The notes under the pieces: model-generated | Told to the model about the DNA's origin: nothing | Database searches by the model: none | The model's input: only the letters and a program-made list of their open reading frames with translations | From: Amorphophallus konjac | Lineage: Eukaryota; Streptophyta; Magnoliopsida; Alismatales; Araceae | Reading direction: 5' to 3' | Assembly: GCA_022559845.1 (NCBI GenBank) | Contig: CM040126.1 | Location: 125,650,886-125,714,885 of the forward strand | DNA length: 64,000 bases | Translations under genes and position numbers: made by a program | Part shown: piece by piece, positions 57,888-64,000 of the stretch | Layout: every line of letters begins with the position of its first letter | Position numbering within the stretch: position 1 is the first letter of the stretch

Positions 57888-58217
57888 ACTGCAAGAAAGG
57901 GAAACAGATCAGGGGGCCCAGGGATGACTCCCCAGGGAAAACCCTCTGATGCTTAAGTCAGTAGAGCTATGGTGGGAGCAATATAGGGAGGAAGTAGCTT
58001 CTACGCGAGATCCCTCTCAACCAGAAGGGTGAAGTGGATCCTGCTCAGGAGTTTTGAGCGTGTGATTGCCCTTACCTTTCGCCGGAGGGTATCCCTGGGT
58101 TAAATAGTGCGCCGTCTTCTGGAGTCCTGTAAGTCGAGGGGTTTCAAGTGGGGGTTACATCCTCGACGTGGGCTTTTATTGCCTTATCGTGGGAGCGTTA
58201 TCGCCTTGGGGAGCTGG
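57888..58217 (-). repeat. E7 5' LTR, second fragment
   Basis: Matches about 37903-38233 in the left E7 LTR. E9 inserted after GCTGG (58213-58217); the uninterrupted left LTR reads GCTGGAGTCCC there. The remainder should lie beyond E9. Confidence 0.9.
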
Positions 58218-58653
58218 TGATGGGAATCGACACCGAGCATGTACTTTTTCTTTTACATTTATGTCCTTTTAGTTTGTGTTTATATCCTTGGGAAAGTATG
58301 TATGCAAATGTAAGGCTTTATAAGCCAATGAGTCATTCCCATGGATTGTGTGGGTTTTTGTGCAAATGTGTAGTAGGTCCAGCTAGGGGGCCCCCTCCCC
58401 TTCCCCATTGGTCCACCTCATCCAAGTGGGGCTGGTCAACCATCCTAGGTGGCCGTCTAGAAGGTTTGAATGCTAATTGACCACATGGGAGACAAGTGGT
58501 GTAAAATGTCAAAGTTGGCCACCTACCTTACCTACCTAGTCAAAGGAGTGCCCCCTCCATATGTAATTTATTTATTTTGAGTTTTGACCACATGGGGGAA
58601 GAAAATGGCCTATTTCCCACGAAATTATCAGCCCCCCACCCCTTGCCATTTTC

Positions 58654-58661
58654 TATATAAG
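58654..58661 (+). promoter_or_regulatory. E9 5' LTR TATA box
   Basis: TATATAAG followed by CCTATGTATAG, similar to the E5 LTR TATA context. The same box is at 62901-62908 in the 3' LTR. Confidence 0.65.
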
Positions 58662-59888
58662 CCTATGTATAGTGTCATTAGAGATTAATGAAGAGAAAAT
58701 TATTGGAAAATCAAGAGTGTTCTTGAGCCCCTCCTCTCTCCCTCTGGTTTCTCTCCTCCAACCTCCAGTTCTAGAGTGATTTCTATCTTCTATCCCCTCC
58801 CCTCTATCTCCGGTGATCATCTGTGCCGCCGCCGCCGCCGTTCGTGCCGCCTTCGAGCCGCCGCGAAACCGTTCTCGGTGTTCTATCCTACTGGACAGAG
58901 GTCTCTTCCCGAAATTCCTGCTATCAGCCACGACCTCTTCGTGGTCTGCAATTGTAATGGTGTGTTCGCCCTTGTATCCCAAGCTCCACCTAAATTTTCA
59001 AGCCTAAATTCCATCGTTTAGTATTTTCCCATTTTCGTGCATCTTTCATTCCTAGTTCTGTTTTGTCTCTGTCTACAGTGACAGCAGTTCTGTGTTTCCC
59101 ACCTCCGGCCATCTTTTTGATTTGTCCAAACCCTCCCAATTTTACTGGGCGTTCTGTCCATCACCCCCTACATCCACAAATGTTTTTAATTTTTTATCAA
59201 CCTTCTATCTATTTTTAGAAATTCGTGTTCTTCCTCAGCTACAGTGTTGTCAGTCAGATCCCAGATCTGACCACCCTCCACTTTCAAAATCAGAACAAAT
59301 CACCACCACCTCCAAATCGAGATACAAAAATAGTTCTGGTTTCGTAACTTGATTTCCCACAACTTTTCTGAAGAACACAACCCCAGATTCGGACGTCTAC
59401 CTCGCGGTCAAAGGCAATCCACAGGAAAGTTCTCTATTGACCTGAGATTTCAGACACTGTACAACAGCAACCTTCAAAATTCGCCAATCAGAAGTATAGG
59501 GTTGATTATTTTTCTATAATCACCTTGGGTTGAAGCCCTTCAAAGCATCTTTCCAACGGCGTCAGTTTCGTCGCATTCCGACGTCGGGGCTGATCGCAGC
59601 GTCCATTCTCGCTGGAGCGCGCGCCGGAAAACAGAACCGGCAAGTCCGTGACCGGTTATTCCGACCGGTGCCGATCGGAGCCGCCCGACCTCCGGCCGGC
59701 GAACCAGCGTGCCGCCAGCCCGGGGAACACTTCCCTAAGTGTCCCCACTACAGCGGTGTCACCGGGTCCCACTCGACCCCTCCGGACAGCACGTGGGCCC
59801 CACCATCACTAGTTCGGGTGCTGCCGAAGAGACGTGAGAAGCCACCCGTCAACCCGAATTCGGTCCTCCCGGGCCCGTTTGTGTAGCC

Positions 59889-60010
59889 CTTTACCTCCCT
59901 GCGTGGAGTGGGCAGTAATTCATTTGCTGTAATATGGTGTATTAATTATCCTGGGAGTACGAGTTTCGGCCGGGTCCGTCGTCCCCACGCTGAGCGCGTG
60001 GAGGTATCGT
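59889..60010 (+). promoter_or_regulatory. Conserved LTR double-hairpin block, E9
   Basis: ACCTCCCTGCGTGGAGTGGG, then CGGCCGGGT, then CCACGCTGAGCGCGTGG. Confidence 0.5.
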
Positions 60011-60279
60011 CCTCGCTCCTTACTTGGCATTTGCTTAATTTCATATATGCTTGTTTATGCCGCTGCTAGAGAGCATGTGTAGGGATATCTAGCTCGCTTT
60101 ATCTATTCATTACCGCTGCTGCGAGAGAGTACGTGACCGTCCCATGACCCGATCCGGGCACAAAAGAGAGCCGATCACCCTAGCTCATTGCCGGTTTCTC
60201 AACCGCGCACATCCGACGCTTCCCTCGTTAATGGGTAGTCACGAGCTTGTCGTGTCCGTGGTCTTGTCCCGCATCAATT

Positions 60280-60291
60280 TGGTATCAGAGC
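60280..60291 (+). promoter_or_regulatory. E9 primer binding site
   Basis: TGGTATCAGAGC, three bases after the LTR end at 60276. Confidence 0.95.
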
Positions 60292-60426
60292 GAGTTTGAG
60301 TCTAGGGTGTCAAAAAAAAGGCGTCATTTACGTCTAGTAATTAGTCATTGTCTAAGTCATGTTTAGGGTCATCATTATTTTAAAACAAAAAAAAGTGTCT
60401 TTTGGGTCGCATTTGCATACCATTAG

Positions 60427-60531
60427 TCGATATAAAAAAAGGTATTATCCGAACGTTAGGCTATGCCTATCGGGAAGGCCGCACACTTACGCGAGTGATC
60501 TTCGGATCGATTAACTCCGCCCCGTACCGAG
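60427..60531 (+). promoter_or_regulatory. Conserved structured leader block (E9 copy)
   Basis: Same block as at 3912-4016. Hairpin 1 at 60454-60472, CACTTACGCGAGTG at 60484-60497, GATC/TTCG/GATC at 60497-60508. The outer stem is weaker here (CGATA against TACCG). Confidence 0.6.
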
Positions 60532-60629
60532 TCTTGGTGTCTTGTCCTTAGTATGCATGCGTCCCAACCTTTGCATTAGTCGGTCTAGTGTCTTGTCTCC
60601 GTGTGTATGCATGTCCATGTCCGCTATCC

Positions 60630-62045
60630 ATGGCCATTCCCCAAGGCCATGCGTCCAAGTGGTCATCTCTGGTGGCCCAAGCCAAGGCCTTCCTAGCCCG
60701 ACCCTATATCGTTTCTAAAGCCACTCTACCTAATGGGTCCACAACGGAACTCCATTTCACCGATAGGGAGTCGGATAATTGGGTTGCTTTTGATATCGTG
60801 GAGTCTCTCTCCAAGATAGGCGAGATTGTCCGTGATGGTGATTTTGCTTGTGTTGAGTTCTATAGGAAGGTCGGCTCCGTTCTTTACACCGATGGTGCAT
60901 GGTGCAGGATCGGCACACTTGCTGGTCCATGCATCATTTTAGGGCAAACGTGGTTAGGAGAAAGAAAGGCTAATCTTGACTGGGGCAAAAGGACTTGCAC
61001 CTTATACCCACCTTACCTACCTGGCAAGATCATCCTTAAGGATAGGGCTCAATCGAGCACCCTCGTTTTTCCCGCCACCCAACCCCAGTGGCCCACTCCA
61101 CCTTCGGATTCATGCTTGCCACCTCTCCTGGAGCCCACCCCTCTAGCCACCCATCATGGGAGCCACCCTCCCTTCGAGGAGCCACATTTAGAGGATGTCC
61201 ATCCCGTGCCACCCGTGTTTCTTACGGGTATGCTATACATAGCCGAGCCACTTCTTAGTTGGCTCAAAGATGGCTTGGTCCCACGTCCTTACCCTTCTAT
61301 GGACCCCACCTTACCTATAGTGCCCGTCAACTCCTTCCACACTACCTTTCGGTCTAGTCACCATATTGATACATTGGATGACCTTATTATGGGATTAGAC
61401 ACGCAATGGAAGTTGACGCACCTACTGGCCCGAGGCTTTGACCAACCCGCTAGTCTTAGCTTCACCCATCCGGCCTTCGGGTCCATTACCTCCGAGTGCA
61501 CCATGGGGTGTGTCACCACGGAGATTCTTCTATTTCTCCCGATGCCGGCCGAGTCCGACTTCGTTCCCTTTTACCCAAGGGAGGAATCCTATTTTCTACA
61601 CATGTCCGTCGTCCCACCGATCATAATGTATGACGGTGACTATGAATTCCAAACTTGGGACCATGTCATGTTGGAACCCACTTCATGGGGTCACACCTTC
61701 TTCGACCCTTTTGACCCCTTCACTAGTGAACCTCCCGAGTTTTCATACTCACTACCCTTCTTCCGCGGAGTTCACTATCCCACCTTTTCCACTCGGGCCA
61801 AGCAAACTCCACATAGCCATAGGTCCGAACCATCATTCGGGGGTAAGGAAGACTTTGGTTTCCCCGATCCCTCTAAACCACCCGCACCTCCCGGACTTCC
61901 CGCATCCAAGCCCAATGTCCATGATTGGTGCATCGTAGTATGCCTAGGAGTTCCCCATGACGTCAACCTCCGGTTACGTCAAATGCATGCATGGCACACA
62001 TTCGGGTGTCCTGGTCCGCCGTCACCCATGTACGGGTCAGACTAA
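60630..62045 (+). CDS. E9 intact X protein, 471 residues, function unknown
   Basis: Intact ORF. I choose ATG 60630 (context CTATCCATGG) because the open frame upstream has no ATG. Residues 1-150 include GPCIILGQTWLGERKANLDW, which resembles the second half of a retropepsin (ILG-x-x-WL, then K-A-N-hydrophobic-D-W), but no D-T/S-G active site is present, so protease activity is unlikely. Residues about 196-370 are region X (PPVFLTGMLYIAEPLLSWLK, MDPTLPIVP, SFHTTFRSSHHIDTLDD, EFQTWDHVM, GHTFFDPFDPF), shared with E5. The C-terminal third is Pro-rich and ends HAWHTFGCPGPP and nine more residues. No transmembrane segment or signal peptide is obvious. It may be a structural or regulatory protein of a non-autonomous family. 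Confidence 0.75.
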   Translation: MAIPQGHASKWSSLVAQAKAFLARPYIVSKATLPNGSTTELHFTDRESDNWVAFDIVESLSKIGEIVRDGDFACVEFYRKVGSVLYTDGAWCRIGTLAGPCIILGQTWLGERKANLDWGKRTCTLYPPYLPGKIILKDRAQSSTLVFPATQPQWPTPPSDSCLPPLLEPTPLATHHGSHPPFEEPHLEDVHPVPPVFLTGMLYIAEPLLSWLKDGLVPRPYPSMDPTLPIVPVNSFHTTFRSSHHIDTLDDLIMGLDTQWKLTHLLARGFDQPASLSFTHPAFGSITSECTMGCVTTEILLFLPMPAESDFVPFYPREESYFLHMSVVPPIIMYDGDYEFQTWDHVMLEPTSWGHTFFDPFDPFTSEPPEFSYSLPFFRGVHYPTFSTRAKQTPHSHRSEPSFGGKEDFGFPDPSKPPAPPGLPASKPNVHDWCIVVCLGVPHDVNLRLRQMHAWHTFGCPGPPSPMYGSD

Positions 62046-62129
62046 CATTAGGTATGTCTAGGGTCATAGATGAGTCGGTGTGCTTTTTCTTTGTGTGGTA
62101 TATCTGTCTGCATGTGTCTTGTGCAAGCT

Positions 62130-62420
62130 CGTTGTCGTTCTCTTATGAGTAATAGGCGATTGGACTCACTTGATGAGTATGGGATCGGTTCTACATATAC
62201 CCGGATCAGTCACCTACAGGGACTCAGCGGTGATTCCTAGTGAGTCTTCGAGCTGCTCCCTTCCCTTTTGAGAGTGCCCCACCCGGAGTGTCCACCTTTA
62301 GCCCATAGCAGTCCGTGCATATCGAGTATATATGGAATGAGCAGGTGACGATCACTTGGAGTGGAGCGTACCCGCATTACATGGCACGGTGACGGATCCG
62401 CCGGAGTACTCGAGCATCCC
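62130..62420 (+). pseudogene. E9 remnant of pol C-terminus and chromodomain
   Basis: Sequence equivalent to E8 55230-55520 in broken frames: LDEYGIGSTYT matches LPEEYGISSTFN, GACTCAGCGGTGATTCCTAG matches the AVIPSE region, and VHIEYIWNEQVTITWSGAYP with HYMAR matches the chromodomain start. It stops soon after. It is too damaged to be translated as a chromodomain. Confidence 0.65.
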
Positions 62421-62448
62421 TACCCCTACTCGACGGGGTCGAGTTCCT

Positions 62449-62464
62449 CCCACCCGGGGAGAGT
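62449..62464 (+). promoter_or_regulatory. E9 polypurine tract with upstream inverted repeat
   Basis: CCCACCCGGGGAGAGT before the 3' LTR. ACTCGACGGGGTCGAGT (62428-62444) is the upstream inverted repeat, here perfect. Confidence 0.85.
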
Positions 62465-64000
62465 TGATGGGAATCGACACCGAGCATGTACTTTTTCTTT
62501 TGCATTTATGTCCTTTTAGTTTGTGTTTATATCCTTGGGAAAGTATGTACGCAAATGTAAGGCTTTATAAGCCAATGAGTCATTCCCATGGATTGTGTGG
62601 GTTTTTGTGCAAATGTGTAGTAGGTCCAGCTAGGGGGCCCCCTCCCCTTCCCCATTGGTCCACCTCATCCAAGTGGGGCTGGTCAACCATCCTAGGTGGC
62701 CATCTAGAAGGTTTGAATGCTAATTGACCACATGGGAGACAAGTGGTGTAAAATGTCAAAGTTGGCCACCTACCTTACCTACCTAGTCAAAGGAGTGCCC
62801 CCTCCATATGTAATTTATTTATTTTGAGTTTTGACCACATGGGGGAAGAAAATGGCCTATTTCCCACGAAATTATCAGCCCCCCACCCCTTGCCATTTTC
62901 TATATAAGCCTATGTATAGTGTCATTAGAGATTAATGAAGAGAAAATTATTGGAAAATCAAGAGTGTTCTTGAGCCCATCCTCTCTCCCTCTGGTTTCTC
63001 TCCTCCAACCTCCAGTTCTAGAGTTATTTCTATCTTCTATCCCCTCCCCTCTATCTCCGGTGATCATCTGTGCCGCCGCCGCCGCCGTTCGTGCCGCCTT
63101 CGAGCCGCCGCGAAACCATTCTCGGTGTTCTGTCCTACTGGACAGAGATCTCTTCCCGAAATTCCTGCTATCAGCCACGGCCTCTTCGTGGTCTGCAATT
63201 TTTATGGTGTGTTCGTCCCTTGTCTCCCAAGCTCCACCTAAATTTTACGCCCAAATTCCATCATTTAGTATTTTCCCATTTTCGTGCATCTTTCATTCCT
63301 AGTTCTGTTTTGTCTCTGTCTACAGTGACAGCAGCCCTGTGTTTCCCACCTCCGGCCATCTTTTTCATTTGTTCAAACCCTCCCAATTTTACTGGGCGTT
63401 CTGTCCATCACCCCCTACATCCACAAATATTCTTAATTTTTGATCAGCCTTATATCTATTTTTAGAAATCCGTGTTCTTCCTCAGCTACAGTGTTGTCAG
63501 TCAGATCCCAGATCCGACCACCCTCCACTTCCAAAATCAGAACAAATCACCACCACCTCCAAATCCAGATCCAAAAATAGTTCTGGTTTCGTAACTTGAG
63601 TTCCCACAACTTTTCTGAAGAACACAACCCCAGATTCGGACATCTACCTCGCGGTCAAAGGTAATCCACAGGAAAGTTCTCTGCTGACCTGAGATTTCAG
63701 ACACTGTACAACAGCAACCTTCAAAATTCGCCAATTAGAAGTACATGGTTGATTATTTTTCTATAATCACCTTGGGTTGAAGCCCTTCGAAGCATCATTC
63801 CAACGACACCTGTTTCGTCGCATTCCGACGTCGGGGCTGATCGCAACGTCCATTCTCGCCGGAGCGCGCGCCGGAAAATAGAATCGGCAAGTCCGTGGCC
63901 GGTTATTCCGACCGGTGCCGATCGGAGCCACCCGGCCTCCGGCCGGCGAACCAGCGTGCCGCCAGCCCAGGGAACACTTCCCTAAGTGTCCCCACTACAG
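62465..64000 (+). repeat. E9 3' LTR, partial
   Basis: First 1,536 bp of the 3' LTR, cut by the window end. Differs from 58218 onwards by rare substitutions (for example TTTGCATTT for TTTACATTT). Confidence 0.92.

Larger units (their letters stand above)
37848..58217 (-). mobile_element. E7: Tat-lineage Ty3/gypsy element, split by E8 and E9
   Basis: The left LTR is 37848-38609. The right LTR is seen as 47884-47944 and 57888-58217, with the rest lost beyond E9. The internal region holds, on the minus strand, Gag, protease, RT, RNase H, a second RNase H and integrase. Between integrase and the 3' LTR it holds a long antisense gene. The dual RNase H, the PBS type (TGGCGCCGTCTGTGG) and the antisense gene mark the Tat lineage (Ogre/Retand relatives). 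The core element without insertions would be about 10.8 kb. Many stops and frameshifts are present. Confidence 0.92.
58218..60276 (+). repeat. E9 5' LTR
   Basis: 2,059-bp LTR, TGATGGGAATCGACACC ... TGTCCCGCATCA. TATA box TATATAAG at 58654-58661, CCG-repeat leader near 58827-58845, and hairpin block at 59889-60010 with a perfect CCACGC/GCGTGG stem. Confidence 0.92.
58218..64000 (+). mobile_element. E9: young non-autonomous element with X ORF, cut by window end
   Basis: 5' LTR 58218-60276 and partial 3' LTR 62465-64000 are almost identical by eye, indicating a recent insertion. The internal part is only 2.2 kb: PBS, structured leader, one 471-codon ORF, a decayed pol C-terminus and chromodomain, and a polypurine tract. 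The R-U5 half of its LTR is clearly related to that of E8 (for example TTTTACTGGG.GTTCTGTCC and GACCACCCTCCA) while U3 is different. It cannot copy itself and probably relied on an E8-like helper. Confidence 0.9.

Overview
The window looks like nuclear heterochromatin of a flowering plant. Almost all of it is nested LTR retrotransposons of plant lineages: a Tekay/Del chromovirus, a Sirevirus-type Ty1/copia element, a Tat-lineage Ty3/gypsy element with two RNase H domains and an antisense gene, and a Galadriel/CRM-like chromovirus. Two further elements appear non-autonomous. No host gene, tRNA, rRNA or CRISPR array was found. The species cannot be named from this sequence.

Layout. E1 (1-13545, minus) is a Ty3/gypsy element entering from the left edge; its LTR is split by E2 (772-11651, plus), a complete Tekay element with ~3 kb LTRs and the target duplication ATACT. 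E1 itself sits in the left LTR of E3 (13546-23848, minus), a decayed Sirevirus. E4 (23924-25789, resuming at 32613) is a remnant of Tekay-like LTRs in minus orientation. It is split by E5 (25790-32607, minus; target duplication CCCGG), a non-autonomous element. A 2-kb array of about 64 copies of an AGGTCGGTGCA motif follows (32738-34725), then unassigned AT-rich DNA (34726-35989) and a decayed LTR-like stretch with GGTC hairpins (E6, 35990-37847). E7 (37848-58217, minus) is the Tat element. Its right LTR is split by E8 (47945-57887, plus; target duplication ACTAC/ACTGC) and again by E9 (58218 to beyond the right edge, plus), a young non-autonomous element.

How the parts relate. E5 and E9 lack the reverse transcriptase-integrase core. 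In its place they carry a shared protein region of about 175 residues (called X here) that I do not recognise; both keep remnants of the pol C-terminus and chromodomain at the 3' end. Their LTR termini, PBS and polypurine tract match those of E8, so E8-type elements are plausible helpers. E2, E5, E8 and E9 also share a ~105-nt leader just after the PBS that can fold into a multi-hairpin structure with compensatory changes. This is the best candidate in the window for an undescribed functional RNA, perhaps a shared packaging or translation signal.

Limits. All coding regions except the E9 ORF are broken by stops or frameshifts. Motif counts, alignments and folds were made by eye; no database search or folding program was run.
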